DNA of 64,000 nt from Salvelinus alpinus (Eukaryota; Chordata; Actinopteri; Salmoniformes; Salmonidae): assembly GCF_045679555.1 (NCBI RefSeq), contig NC_092092.1, positions 9,502,997-9,566,996 on the forward strand, given 5' to 3'. Positions 36,146 to 48,167 of the stretch are shown piece after piece. Position 1 is the stretch's first letter. Every line of letters begins with the position of its first letter. Under the pieces are notes generated by a model. The model was not told where the DNA came from. It saw only the letters and a program-made list of their open reading frames with translations, and did not search any database. A program made the position numbers and the translations under genes.

Positions 36146-36284
36146 CTTCATGTTGTTGTTCATGTTGTTGGAGGAGGAGGGGTAGTTTCATGGGGTTCTC
36201 CAGTAGAGACTTCAATACCCAGTGATTCGACATAGGTAGAAACCTTGGATTCACCGGGAGATGTCTGGACACTATTTTATCCAT
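36146..36284 (-). CDS. hlf: hlf coding exon 1
   Basis: The ATG at 36284-36282 has the context GACGAGATGG. The exon encodes residues 1-46 plus the first base of codon 47. MDKIVSRHLPVNPRFLP and SLLENPMKLPLLL correspond to the conserved N-terminus of HLF (Pro-Leu-Pro-x-Asn-Pro and Ser-Leu-Leu-Glu-Asn-Pro-x-Lys-Leu-Pro-Leu in mammals). A short Gln/His run follows. The donor is GAAG|GTAAAA. HLF genes use alternative promoters in mammals, so other first exons may exist outside this segment. With exons 2-4 it gives a 304-residue product against about 295 in human. Confidence 0.92.
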
Positions 36285-36554
36285 CTCGTCTTCCTTCAGC
36301 TGTCAAAAAAATTACTTAACCTGGTCCTGGTGGGCTAATACAACATCCAAAACATTCAACTGTATCGGAAAAAATAAATCGAAATCACTGGTCGATTTCG
36401 ACCTCAACAACTGCCGATATATCGAGAAATAAAACCCAGTGGGAAAAGCTGGTTCCAGTGCCACCTGCTATTCCCTAGCTCTGTAGTCTACAGTAGAAGG
36501 CAGAGATAGCCTAGTCCCGTTCACCCATTCATACCATGTGAAAACCGAGATATG

Positions 36555-36562
36555 TGACGTCA
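36555..36562. promoter_or_regulatory. hlf: Full palindromic CRE (TGACGTCA)
   Basis: TGACGTCA, the consensus CREB/ATF site, lies 271 bp upstream of the hlf ATG. Position and perfect match make function plausible but untested. Confidence 0.5.
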
Positions 36563-37047
36563 AACCCTGAGATACCGCCCATTTTATCTCTCTCTATCGC
36601 TCTCTCTCTCGTGTGTGTGCGTGTGTGAGTGAGACACTGACAAGTCAAGACACCTTAGTCCCCTAGCTATTGGGATATTTTATTGACGGAAGGAGGATAT
36701 ATAGCCTATCAACAACACTGTTTCTATATAGCCCATTGCGTTTCCAGACGAATTCGTATGGAGGTTACCTACTAGATTAGAATAGACCTAGTACTAGGCC
36801 CTACAGACTATAATTTCTAGAATTTAAATCCTGTCAAAGGGAGTTCAGAGAAGCCGGCAAAGTAGGGCTATTTATCACATGCATGTGCACAGACAGTAAT
36901 ATTCCTATTGGCATACTATCTGAGTTTGTGTGTACACTATAATTACATTATGTAGGCCGACATTGGCCGTTGTTCAAAATAGGTACAAGGTGCGTCTGTT
37001 TTGAACCCAGTCTTCTCAACATGAGAAGCGCGTCCTCATATGTGAAA

Positions 37048-37053
37048 CACGTG
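37048..37053. promoter_or_regulatory. hlf: Canonical E-box CACGTG
   Basis: CACGTG is the preferred CLOCK:BMAL1 site. It lies 764 bp upstream of the hlf ATG and 16 bp from a D-box-like motif. Confidence 0.4.
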
Positions 37054-37068
37054 ACAAATTACACTAAA

Positions 37069-37078
37069 GTTATGCAAC
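37069..37078. promoter_or_regulatory. hlf: D-box-like motif GTTATGCAAC
   Basis: GTTATGCAAC matches the PAR-bZIP/NFIL3 consensus RTTAYGTAAY at nine of ten positions. It could also be a C/EBP site. Confidence 0.4.
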
Positions 37079-37780
37079 CGTTTTTTCCCGACATATACAT
37101 ACATAGATGAACTAATTGCACAATGAGGTAAATGAAAATTGCTGTAGTCATGTTCCATACGAGGAGCTATGAGAATTCTTTTTTTGTGAGAGTGCTTTTT
37201 CGTCTGTCACGCTTTGAGCGCACGGACCAAACCCCTTCACCCTTAGCCTAGAAAAGGGTGCATGGAATGACGGGTCACGTTAGTGGGCGCGGTTGACCTA
37301 CTTTTGTCCAATAGCGGAGCGAGATATCCTGCGCTCGCTGCTCACCACCTCCTAGGGCCTAGGCGGTTCTCACATTGAACCTCATGTGCTTTCAGCGGGG
37401 TGAAAACAACTCAATCTAACACACAGCAGCCTACTGGGAATAAAAAGCTCCTGTACTCTTTGTACAAATGAAATAAGCCGTTTAGGCCTACAAAGTGAAC
37501 AACTGCAGGATCGTCATCCACCCGAGTGCTGCCTTCTGCTGCCAAAATGCAGACAGTCACTCATAAAAACAATACAAAAACACCTCTTTCAGAAAGCCAA
37601 TGGTCTTTAATTGATTATGTCCTACCCCCTATCCCCCTCTGTCCCTTAAATTGCAATATTAATTGGTTAATTGTATTGCTCTATAATTTGATTCAACCTG
37701 CACTTGATTTTATGTAGCCTACTTTTGTCCTTGATTGTCCTGAAAGGCCTCTGTCAATTAATGTATTATTATTATATTTT

Positions 37781-37850
37781 TTTATTTAACCTTTATTTAA
37801 CTTGGCAAGTCAGTTAAGAACACATTCTTATTTACAATGACAGCCTATCA
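37781..37850 (-). mobile_element. SINE/LINE 3' tail fragment
   Basis: On the minus strand TTGTAAATAAGAATGTGTTC and GCCAAGTTAAATAAAGG match the tail of the SINE at 13279. The tRNA head is absent. Confidence 0.7.
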
Positions 37851-37879
37851 CTATAGAAACTCAATGTAGTATTTTATTT

Positions 37880-38159
37880 ACGCAATAAGGCCCGAGGGGG
37901 TGTGGTATATGGCCAATATATTATGGCTAAGGGGTGTTCTTAAGCACGACACAAAGCGGAGTGCCTGGATACAGCCCTTAGGTGGTATATTGGCCATTTA
38001 CCACAAACCCCCAAGGCGCCTTACTGCTATTAAAAACTGGTTACCAAAGTAATTAGAGCAGTTAAAAGACATGTTTTGTCATACATGTGGTATACGGTCT
38101 GATATACCACGGCTGTCAGCCAATCAGCATTCAGGACTTGAACCATCAAGTTTATAATC
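37880..38159. mobile_element. Salmonid MITE (GGTATAT..ACCACGG type), second copy
   Basis: The element includes GCAATAAGGCCCGAGGGGGT, GGTGGTATATTGGCCATTTA and GATATACCACGGCTGTCAGC, followed by CAATCAGCATTCAGG. It is the same family as 24184-24405 in reverse and more complete. Confidence 0.82.
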
Positions 38160-38771
38160 GTGTTTATACCACGGCATTGTTGAATACTTCTTTCTGATTG
38201 GCTTGAAGGGCATTCAAGAGCGTGCATTATTTCCATAATGCACAAGATATTTGCAGGTAGAATTCTATGGCTGTAGTTAATTTTTACATGTTTTGTGAGA
38301 GATGCTTTGAAAGCAGTCGAATTTAAAATATTATGGGTACTGTTGAATTTGATTTTCATAACAGCAAGCTAGGTCTGATGACTTGGTTAGCTAAACTAGC
38401 AAGTCTGTTTGTTTGGTTACCATGGCTACCACGGTTACTACTAGTACTGTAGCTATCTAGTAACCTTGCTAGCTACTTCAGTGGATGTTGAACACCGTTC
38501 TACTGGCAAATGAACACATATTTCTAGTGGCAAATGTGGTAAATTATAGCTATAGTATAAAAGGGATAATCAACTCAGGGCTCTATGCATTCTCTGGAAA
38601 ATAATGCAACTCCGTGGTGGAAAATCAGTTCCACTCCGGCAGCTTGTTGTGGAACACACCTTCCACTTCATTCATTATTTTCCATAGAACGCATAGCGCC
38701 CCTCATTGATTATCCCTTTATTATTTGTTTATATGAGAATATAAAGTAGTAAGCACTTGTCGCTCTCATAT
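38160..38771. other. Intergenic stretch with one imperfect inverted repeat
   Basis: TAAAAGGGATAATCAACTCA (about 38559) and TGATTATCCCTTTATTA (about 38706) form imperfect inverted ends around AACTCCGTGGTGGAAAATCA. This may be a degenerate MITE. Confidence 0.35.
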
Positions 38772-38980
38772 ACAGTACCAGTCAAAAGTTTGGACACACC
38801 TACCCATTCACAAGGGTTTTTCTTTATTTTTACTATTTTCTACATTGTAGCATAATAGTGAAGACACAAAAACTATGAAATAACACATATGGAATCATGT
38901 AGTAACCAAAAAAGTGTTAAACAAATCAAAAATACATATTTTTAATTTGAGATTCTTCAAAGTAGCCACCCTTGTGGAAG
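38772..38980. mobile_element. End of a Tc1-like element
   Basis: CAGTACCAGTCAAAAGTTTG and ATTTTTACTATTTTCTACAT, then TAATAGTGAAGACA, match the terminal region of the fragment at 54640. Only one end is present. Confidence 0.75.
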
Positions 38981-39860
38981 CTATAGTCCTTTGTCTGCCT
39001 ATGTCTGAAAAAGTGACATTAGAGACATAATGTTAGCTCACACAAATATGTTAAACAAATCTCTATTTGCCTCTCCTAAACTCTAAACTCTGTTGACATC
39101 CTTGACAACAGAGGTTGCTAAAGCATATGTTGTGACAACCTTTGCAAGAGAAAAGTACACCACACCTGCTCCCCTGGGCTAGAACACTTGCAGACATGTG
39201 CACATAGGATCAAACAGTGCTTAAGATGTTTGTGCATGATGTCAATTAAATGTCTCTGAAGGAGTCAGTGGCACTAGCTTGCTTACAGTGTGTGATGAGT
39301 GATGTTGCATAAAATATATAGACCTATGCTAAAAAATATATAACATGTTGGCTACAGATGCAGTTGGATGTATTAGGGATTTAGGTCGATTTTTTTGCGG
39401 GGGGTTGGGGGGTCATTTTGAGCACCTTCCCCTTACAAAGATCTATGCACAGCCCTGAACACTTGAAAAAGTGAGTGGGTGAGTCACTGCATGTACAATA
39501 TTCTCCTGAGCGCTGGCACACGAAAGTAAAGTTGTTCCGATTTTAGCTTTAGGCAGGCTAGAAATCATTTCAGACAGAAAGGGACCTGTTTGCAGTATTC
39601 ACATGCCTTTGTTTTAATCAAACATGAGATATTGCAACTCAGAACAATGGAATTAGAACTTTTACAAATATCCTCTTTAACCTGAAGGTAAAAAAGGTAT
39701 TGTTTTAATTATAGTATATCTTCCTTACACACACTCCAATCCAATATCGTGTGTGCGTGTGTGTTTGTACCAATAACAGATTGAAAATGCGATTAGCATG
39801 ACCAGCAGTGACCTAAATTAGCCGGTGTGTTATGTACTGTAAGATCTTGAGCCTACTTTG
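38981..39860. other. Intergenic stretch, no gene recognised
   Basis: No exon, RNA gene or further transposon segment was identified. Confidence 0.4.
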
Positions 39861-39863
39861 CCC

Positions 39864-39900
39864 CGCACACGCACACGCAAATGCACACACACACACAAAT

Positions 39901-39953
<53 letters not shown>

Positions 39954-39986
39954 AATGCACACACACACACAAATGCACACACACAC

Positions 39987-40030
<44 letters not shown>

Positions 40031-40057
40031 ACGCAAATGCACACACACACACAAATG

Positions 40058-40088
<31 letters not shown>

Positions 40089-40116
40089 ACACACACGCAC
40101 ACGCACACGCACACAG
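39864..40116. repeat. (CA)n repeat with GCACACGCAAATGCACAC units
   Basis: CA tracts alternate with CACGCACACGCAAATGCA and ACAAATGCAC blocks in a loose higher-order pattern. The Val/Cys and Thr/His frames are artefacts. Confidence 0.96.
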
Positions 40117-40351
40117 CTGGCTGAAGGCCACCGTTCACACAAGTTAGGGTTCTGAGTTGCCAAGATTCAGTTGTATTAAAACTACTGTACCTTGAACTTT
40201 TCTGCCTCTGATGAAATTGATTGATCTTTACCTTCTTTCACTACTTTGCATGGTTAATTATTTTTTCCTTAACAGAAACTATGTCAAGAGAATGAGAATG
40301 TTGTGAAAGTAATATAACAGAAGGCTGAAACAGCAGCTGTCTGGCTCTGTA

Positions 40352-40458
40352 TGCATCCCCAATTGCACCCGTCCCTATATAGGAACTACTGTAGTGCACT
40401 ACTTGGGCTCTGGATAAAAGTAGTGCACTTTAAAGGGAATAGGGTGCAATCTGGAACG
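40352..40458. mobile_element. Palindromic MITE, copy 4
   Basis: TGCATCCCCAATTGCACCC at the left and AAAGGGAATAGGGTGCAATC at the right form inverted ends, with AGTGCACTACTT and AAAAGTAGTGCACTTT inside. Confidence 0.72.
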
Positions 40459-41528
40459 TAACGCTGACTCTCGTTTTTAGTAGAATCTTTAGTACAGCAA
40501 GACCAATTAGAGGAGTCAGCCAGTCAGTCACTTCCTGTTGAACGTTGAACGAGGGCGAGCTCGGTTTGGTGTTTTGCAAAGTTTGTTGTTTTGAAAGTCT
40601 ATTGAAACTTTTTTGAGTTTCGATTCCGCAACCCGGTTGGCATCAGTTGCTGGGACTGCTACTATCTGTCCAGTGATGCTGCCGACCAAGGCCGGTTCTG
40701 AGTAGCTGTTTGGCATATCAGCTAGCCTAGCTGCTAGCTAACTAGCTGCCTATCAAGCTAGCAGGTTTTTCTTGAGGGCTTGAACGCAGCCCATGATGCG
40801 GTTAGCCATTGTGGCTGGGACCGCGGATTGTCCCAAGCAGATGTTACAAAAACAAGAAAATAGCTTCAAGTGTTGTGACCAAATACTGGTGGAATCAGTT
40901 AATAAAATAATAGACGACCTGACCAGAGAGGCCCAGAACCTGAAGAACAGTTTGCAGTTCTCCCAGGGTCAGAACGATGAGTTTAAACAGGAGAACGGCA
41001 AGATGACAGCAATCTGTAAGTCATTGAGAGGACATCAGTTCTGTTTGTGAATCCATGATAACAATGACAGAGAAATCACATTATCTCGAGGTACAATCAA
41101 GGCAGGAACAACATTGTTGTAGATGGAATTGCAGAATCCACATGAGACCTGAATGAAGTCTGAGGACAAAGTGAGGGAAATTATCTCGGAGAAACTGAAG
41201 ATGGACCACAGGAAGATTAAGGTGGAGCGCTCCCACACCGGGACAGGTAACAGGCCCTGGCCAATAGTGGTCAAGTTCCTGAGGTTCAAGGACAAGGTAG
41301 CTGTTCTGGAAAGAGCCAAGAACTTGAGAGGAACGTACATCTTTCTCAATGAAGACTATCCTGAAGCTGTGCACCAGAAGAGGAAAGAACTTATCCCAGC
41401 CATGAAAGCTGCCATAGTGTGTGGGGACATTGCTTACATCTGCTATGACAGGCATTTTGTCCACCCTCCCTCACAAAAGCCTGGAAGGGATGAGAGAGCC
41501 AAGCCTATGGGTCGTAGCTTCAACCCTG

Positions 41529-41681
<153 letters not shown>

Positions 41682-43439
41682 AATTGATTAATGGACTGCT
41701 GAAGGTTTATTTTTTTGTCTTGCTTTGTTTGCTCTTTTCCATATTATGTTTATCTCTGATAAGCTACCCAGGAAAGGGCTGCAAATAGCCCATATCAATA
41801 TATGTAGCCTTGGAAATAAGGTTCATGAAATCAATAACTTGCTAACATCAGATAACATTCATATATTAGCCATTTCTGAGACTCACTTAGGTAATTATGT
41901 TGATGATACAAGCAGTAGCAATACAAGTATATAACATCTATAGAAGAGACAGAAATGCTTATGGGGGAGGTGTTGCTGTATATATTCAGAGCATATCACT
42001 GTAATGCTTAGAGAAGATCTTATGTCAAGTGTTATTGAAGTGTTGTGGTTGCAGGTTCACCTGACACATCTAAAGCCTTTTCTTTTGGGGTATTGCTATG
42101 GGCCACCAAGTACTAACAGTCAGTATCTATATAATATGTGTGAAATACTTGATAGTGTATGTGATGTAAACAGAGAGGTCTACTTTCTTGGTGACCTGAA
42201 TATTGACTGGTTTTCATCAAGCTGTCCGCTCAAGAGGAAGCTTCTCACTGTAACCAGTGTCTGTAACCTGGTTCAGGTTATTAATCAACCTACCAGTGTG
42301 TTTACAAACATTACAGGAACAAGATCATCCACATGTATTGATCTCCTTTTAACTAATACTGTAGAACTTTGTTCTAAAGCTGTATCCGTACCCATTGGAT
42401 GTAGTGATCACAATATAGTGGTTATATCCAGGAAAGCCAAAGTTCCAAATGCTGGGCCTAAAATAGTGTGTAAGAGACCATACGTTTTGATGTGACTCTT
42501 ATGTGAACGATGTTAAACCTATTTGTTGGTCTGATGTGATTTATAAGGAGCATCCAGACGCTGCACTTGATTTATGAAATTGTTTCTTCCAATTATTGAT
42601 AAACATGGACCTGTTAAGAAACTGACTGTTAGAACTGTTAAGGCTCCATGGATTGACGAGGAAATGAAAAACTGTATGGCTGAAAGAGATGGGGCAAAAG
42701 AAGTGGCTAATAAGTCTGGCTGCACATCTGGCTGGCTGACTTACTGCAAATTGAGAAGTGATGTGACTAAACTCAACAAAAAAAGAAGAAACTGTATTAT
42801 TAAGCCAAGATCAATGATATAAAGAATGATGGAGAACAATTTTGGAGTACTTTAAATGAAATTATGGGCAGAAAGACAAATTCCATCTTTCATCGAACCA
42901 GATGGCTTATACATCACAAAACCATTTGTTTGTTGCTAATTATTTTAATGATTACTTCATTGGCAAAGTGGGCAAACTTAGGCAGGAAATGCCAACAACG
43001 AACAGTGAGCCATCGTATTCATGCATAAAAAACAAATAATGAAAGAAAAGCATTGTAAGTTTGAAATTTGTGAAGTTAGTGTGGAAGAGGTGGGGAAATT
43101 ATTGTTATCGATCAATAATGACAAAACTCCTGGCATTGATAACTTAGATGGAAAGGTACTTAGGATGGTAGCTGACTCTATAGCCACTCTTATTTGTCAT
43201 ATCTTTAATCTGAGGTGAGAAAAGCCAGAGTCATTCCGCTACCCAAGAGTGGTAAAGAGGCCTTTACTGCATACCTATCCGCTTGCTGTCAGCTCTTAGC
43301 AAACTGTTTGAAAAAATTGTGTATACAATTACAAATACAATGCTATTTCTCTGTAAACAAATTAACAACAGACTTTCAGCATTATTACAGATAAGGGCAC
43401 TCAACATGTACTGCACTGACACAAATGACTGATGATTAG

Positions 43440-44141
43440 TTGAAAGAAATTGATAATAAGAAGATTGTGGGAGCTGTACTGTTAGATTTCAGTGCAGCCT
43501 TTGATATTATTGACCATAACCTGTTGTTGAAAAAACCTATGTGTTATGGCTCTTTAACCTCTGCCATATCATGGATTCAGAGCTATCTATCTAATAGAAC
43601 TCAGAGGGTTTTCTTTAATGGAAGCTTCTTTAATGTCAAACATGTAAGGTGTGGTGTACCGCATGGCAGCTTTCTAGGCCCTCTACTCTTTTCTGTTTTT
43701 ACCAATGACATGCCGCTGGCATTAAACAAAGCATGTGTGTCCATGTATGCTAATGATTCAACCATATACACATCAGCAACCACATCTAATGAAGTCACTG
43801 AAACCCTTAAGAAAGAGTTGCAGTCTGTTTTGGAATGGGTGGCCAGTAATAAACTGGTCCTGAACATCTCTAAAACTAAGAGCATTATATTTGGTACAGC
43901 TCACTCCCTAAGTTCTAGACCTCAGCTGAATCGGGTAATGAATGATGTGGCTGTTGAACAAGTTGAGGAGACTAAATTACTTGGTGTTACTTTAGATTGT
44001 AAACTGTCATGGTCAAAACATATAGATTCAATGGTTGTAAAGACGGGAAGAGGTCTGTCCATAATAAAGGAGATGCTGTGCTTTTTTGACACCACACTCC
44101 ACAAAGCAAGTCCTGCAGGCTGTAGTTTGATCTTATCTTGA
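43440..44141 (+). pseudogene. Reverse transcriptase fragment of the LINE
   Basis: This 233-codon open segment carries RT motifs. DFSAAFD is palm motif A and GVPHGSFLGPLL is motif B. The catalytic loop reads YANDST, so the first aspartate of the Asp-Asp pair is Asn, which should abolish polymerase activity. NISKTKSIIFG is the fingers/thumb region. The frame breaks at 44141 although the next frame continues the same protein (LDYCPVTLSNAAKKDL). The counterpart at 58742-59290 retains YADDST but is more fragmented. Confidence 0.8.
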
Positions 44142-44465
44142 TTATTGTCCAGTCACATTGTCAAACGCTGCAAAGAAAGACCTATTTAAGCTGCAGCTGG
44201 CCCAGAACAGAGCGGCATCTCTAGGGCTGTGGCGGTCACAATTATTATTATTTTCAAGCCAGCCAGGTAGGCTATACTCCTTTTGTAAATATAAGCAATG
44301 TGTTTAATATTAAGAAAGTTGAGAAATAGCCTATCAAATGCTGATGAGATCCTCCTCTTTTTAGTAGAGGCCATCACTCTGTTTTCTCCCGCAATTGCAT
44401 AGCCTATAGAAATGTTGCGCAACATGAGGTCATGGGCTCTCATAAAGTGTTTGACTAGATCGAAT

Positions 44466-44994
44466 CCATTTGCATGGAAACATCATGCTTTGGGGCTGTT
44501 TTTCTGCAAAGGGACCAGGACGACTGATCCGTGTAAAGGAAAGAATGAATGGGGCCATGTATCTTGAGATTTTGAGTGAAAACCTCCTTCCATCAGCAAG
44601 GGCATTGAAGATGAAACGTGGCTGGGTCTTTCAGCATGACAATGATCCCAAACACACAGCCAGGGCAACTAAGGAGTGGCTCCGTAAGAAGCATCTCAAG
44701 GTCCTGGAGTGGCCTAGCCAGTCTCCAGACCTGAACCCAATAGAACATCTCTGGAGGGAGCTGAAAGTCCGTATTGCCCAGCGACAGCCCCGAAACCTGA
44801 AGGATCTGGAGAAGGTCTGTATGGAGGAGTGGGCCAAAATCCAAGATCTCTGTAATTGCAAACAAAGGTTTCTGTACCAAATATTAAGTTCTGCTTTTCT
44901 GATGTATCAAATACTTATGTCATACAATAAAATGCAAATTAATTACTTAAAAATCATACAATGGGATTTTCTGGATTTTTGTTTTAGATTCTGA
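44466..44994 (+). pseudogene. Tc1-like transposase, C-terminal half
   Basis: The 174-codon frame starts near [20 protein letters not shown], includes [19 protein letters not shown] (second catalytic Asp) and [18 protein letters not shown] (the catalytic Glu). It then runs into AT-rich sequence with TATCAAATACTTATGTCA, typical of the right sub-terminal region of one Tc1-like family. The N-terminal half, including the HTH and first Asp, is missing, and no left inverted repeat was found. It lies just downstream of the LINE. Confidence 0.85.
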
Positions 44995-45314
44995 ACCATC
45001 ACACAAATACAAAACAAGTCTTGTGAATGTTATAAAGAGATTGGGCTGGTATCTAATGTTCTTTTCATCAGGCTATTCATCCCTTGGACCGTGTTGATCG
45101 TGTTCATCTTTGTGTAGGAGAAGTGGAATTTCGATAGCATCCACTTCATTGGCAATAACAAAGGTGAATGTCATGTCTGACATTGTCGCGCTTCCTAGAA
45201 ACAGCAGAAGTTGTCCGACTTGCTGTCAGTGCATATGTACCTCCCCCGACTTTACTCGCTGGCTTCCATCTACAGTCGGCTTCTTTCGGCTTAACACTCA
45301 AACGTGCCCAGTCA

Positions 45315-45320
45315 GCTAGT

Positions 45321-45351
<31 letters not shown>

Positions 45352-45356
45352 TCAGT
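45315..45356. repeat. (CAGC)n short tandem repeat
   Basis: CAGCCAGCCAGCCAGCCAGC runs within a CAGT-rich border. Confidence 0.93.
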
Positions 45357-45401
45357 AGCTGGAACACTGTCACTATGGAACACTGTCACTACACTACACA
45401 A

Positions 45402-45601
45402 AAAGGTGCTATCTAGAAAATAAAGGGTTATTTGGCTGTCCCCATAGGAGAACCCTTTGAAGAAACATTTTTTGGTTCCAGGTAGAACCCTTTTAGGTTC
45501 CATGTAGAACCCTTTCCACAGAGGCTTCTACCTGGAACCAAAAAGGGTTATCCTATGAGGACAGCCAAAGAAGCCTTTTGGAACCCTTTAATCTAAGAGT
45601 G
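45402..45601. mobile_element. Palindromic MITE with GAACC/GGTTC-rich arms
   Basis: The left arm has AAAGGGTTATTTGGCTGTCC, CCATAGGAGAACCC and TTTGGTTCCAGGTAGAACCC. The right arm mirrors it with TACCTGGAACCAAAAAGGGTT and TCCTATGAGGACAGCCAAAG. Almost the full length can fold into one hairpin. This is a widespread teleost MITE type. Confidence 0.85.
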
Positions 45602-45603
45602 TA

Positions 45604-46250
45604 TGAAACACTGTCACTATGGAGCTGTGGAGAGACGGTATCAACATCGCTGATACTGCTCGTCATCACGACTCTATGGAACTATGGAGAGACGGTATCA
45701 ACATCGCTGATACTGCTCGTCATCACGGCTCTATGGAACTGTGGAGAGACGGTATCAACATCGCTGATACTGCTCGTCATCACGGCTCTATGGAACTATG
45801 GAACTGTGGAGAGACGGTATCAACATCGCTGATACTGCTCGTCATCACGGCTCTATGGAACTATGGAACTGTGGAGAGACGGTATCAACATCGCTGATAC
45901 TGCTCGTCATCACGGCTCTATGGAACTATGGAGCTGTGGAGATACGGTATCAACATCGCTGATACTGCTCGTCATCACGGCTCTATGGAACTATGGAGCT
46001 GTGGAGAGACGGTATCAACATCGCTGATACTGCTCGTCATCACGGCTCTATGGAACTATGGAACTGTGGAGAGACGGTATCAACATCGCTGATACTGCTC
46101 GTCATCACGGCTCTATGGAACTATGGAACTGTGGAGAGACGGTATCAACATCGCTGATACTGCACGTCATCACGGCTCTATGGAACTATGGAGCTGTGTA
46201 GAGACGGTATCAACATCGCTGATACTGCTCGTCATCACGGCTCTATGGAA
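45604..46250. repeat. 57/65-bp minisatellite, 10 copies
   Basis: Each unit carries GGAGAGACGGTATCAACATC, GCTGATACTGCTCGTCATCA and CGGCTCTATGG. Most later units hold an extra CTATGGAA, which makes 65 bp instead of 57. Frames open across it are artefacts. Confidence 0.97.
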
Positions 46251-46436
46251 CACAGAACTTTGAACGAGAGAGAGAACGAGAAAGAGAGAGTGTGTGTCTG
46301 TGTGTGTCGTGTGATTGGTGTTTCCAGAGGAAGGGGATATATTTAACCACACATGCTAGAGAGGGAAAATCAATACTCCCAGCCTGGGGCACGGTCGATA
46401 TTGGCTTGGACACACACACACAACACACATATGTTT

Positions 46437-46585
46437 GTTTTACTATCCTTCTGGGGACCAAACAATTGATTCCCATTCAAAATCCTATTTACGCTAACCC
46501 CTAGCCCTAGCCCTAACCCTAACTCTTAACCTAACCCAAAACCCTAAACTGGCGAATTTTCCTTGTTTTAGTATCCTTGTGAGGA
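46437..46585. mobile_element. Degenerate MITE with CCCTAA-like interior
   Basis: TTTTACTATCCTTCTGGGGACC at the left and TTTTAGTATCCTTGTGAGGAC at the right surround GCCCTAGCCCTAACCCTAAC. This resembles a known teleost repeat, so the telomere-like hexamers are part of it and not an interstitial telomere. Confidence 0.5.
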
Positions 46586-46678
46586 CTTCATACATACTTA
46601 GTACAACAAGTAATATTATGCAAAACACTGGTAATGGTTGGTTAGACGTGAACACAACACACTTGACATGTTGTATTA

Positions 46679-46806
46679 GGCTGCATTTACACAGGCTGCC
46701 CAATGATGATCTTTTGCCCAATTATCGGCGAAAGATCTGATCTGATTAGTCAAAAGACTAATTAGTGGCAAAAGATCAGAATTGGGCTGCCTGTGTAAAT
46801 GCAGCC
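46679..46806. mobile_element. 128-bp MITE with 26-bp terminal inverted repeats
   Basis: GGCTGCATTTACACAGGCTG at the left and CAGGCTGCATTTACACAGGC read on the opposite strand from the right match almost perfectly. The interior TTAGTCAAAAGACTAATTAG is also palindromic. Confidence 0.85.
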
Positions 46807-47810
46807 TTTTATACATTTGAAATACTGTTTGATTGATCTCTTAATGGAGCTAGCAGCACTACAGGGCACAGAACAGACATGTTATCAATGTATTTTGGAT
46901 AAAAAATAGCAACGCTTGGCTCAACTAGTTAGTAAATCAAATCAAATACTACAGGTTAAAGAGAAGGTTAACTAACAGCAAATAGGATGATATTCGATAA
47001 CTGCTCTTGCTATTGCATGCTTTCATTCCATAATTCTTTTAAAAACATAATGTGTTACATTATTACAACCTAAAGACACCTGGCAACAATCTGTCTAACT
47101 CTTATCTGACCAATGGACAAGATGCAAGCCAACTCTTCTTTTCAACCCTTTGCCTCTCCGCCATAACAGTTCTGGTGAAGGAAGTGAAAAGTACAAATAT
47201 AGCATGTCAGGCCCGAGCTTTCAGCAGTAGATTCTGGTATATTGTGACTCAGAAGACAATTCCGATTTCGGAATGTGGACCTTTCGGAATGTGGACCTCT
47301 CGGAATGTGGACCTCTCGGAATGTGGACCTCTCGCAATGTGGACCTCTCGGAATGGCATTCCAAGGTGCAGCTCAGGGAGCAAACAGGAAAAACTGGAGT
47401 TTTCTCCAACCTGTTTCGCTTCGGAAAAGAAAAATACACATTGTGAAGCTGGCTTCTAAGGATGAAAAATATGGAGGGTTGTGAAATTGTTTGAAAAGAC
47501 TTATGCGGAAGTGGATAGAGAGATGAAGAGAGAGAGGGCTTGGTCACCGTTCCTCATAGAGGTAATAGGAATAAATAGAAGCATACACATAGAATAGAGA
47601 AGGAGGAGAGGCAATTCCAGTAACTCTTTAGAAACCCACAGTGATATAATAAGAGTCATGAATCAACTCCATCGAACCGGGAAGCTAGCCTTGTGCAATT
47701 CATTTTAACACAATTAATTAACTGTCTATACACTGCTCAGCCCACTTACGGATAAGTTTCAATGTAAAAAAATATATAAATAAAGTTTAAAACTGCATAT
47801 TCACCAGAAC
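46807..47810. other. Intergenic stretch with a short 16-bp tandem repeat
   Basis: TCGGAATGTGGACCTC is repeated about five times at 47268-47355. Otherwise nothing was recognised. It separates the stxbp4 3' end from the repeat cluster. Confidence 0.5.
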
Positions 47811-47826
47811 AGCTAACGTACACTGC

Positions 47827-48167
47827 CATTTAATGAAACATTATGTATAGCTAGTTATATGATTTTAAAGACAAGATTTTGTTGGGGCTCCTAAAAGGTT
47901 TCAGGTAGTTGTCTCTGTATCCACCTCTAGGGTTCTACTGAATCTCTATTTGTACAGGAGGACTGGTGTTGTTTCACCACTGCCTAGTGTGTTTTCTTCT
48001 CTTGGGGAAGAGCAACGCTACAGAACGTTCAGATAGAAATGTTATATATAGAGCTGCCTGCGAGGCCTCTCTATTATCCAACTCCAAAACACACAATATC
48101 TAGTCTGTTCAATACACGTCTATCTAAAGATTCTGCAATGTTATATCCTATGGAATCTGTCCCAGGT
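47827..48167 (-). other. stxbp4: Inferred 3' UTR of stxbp4
   Basis: The sequence follows the stxbp4 stop codon on the minus strand. A possible ATTAAA polyadenylation signal lies at 47827-47832 (TTTAAT on the + strand). The true end is not known. Confidence 0.35.

Larger units (their letters stand above)
36285..37400 (-). promoter_or_regulatory. hlf: hlf 5' flank / probable promoter region
   Basis: This region upstream of the start codon contains a CRE (36555), a canonical E-box (37048) and a D-box-like site (37069). A more GC-rich patch with CCAAT (TTGTCCAATAGCGG, about 37304) follows. A short TC/GT repeat lies at about 36587-36630. The transcription start was not identified. The following 37401-37780 shows nothing recognisable. 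Confidence 0.45.

Noticed and set aside
46490-46550. CCCTAA-like hexamers suggesting an interstitial telomere
   Set aside because: The hexamers are few and imperfect and lie inside a degenerate MITE with recognisable ends.
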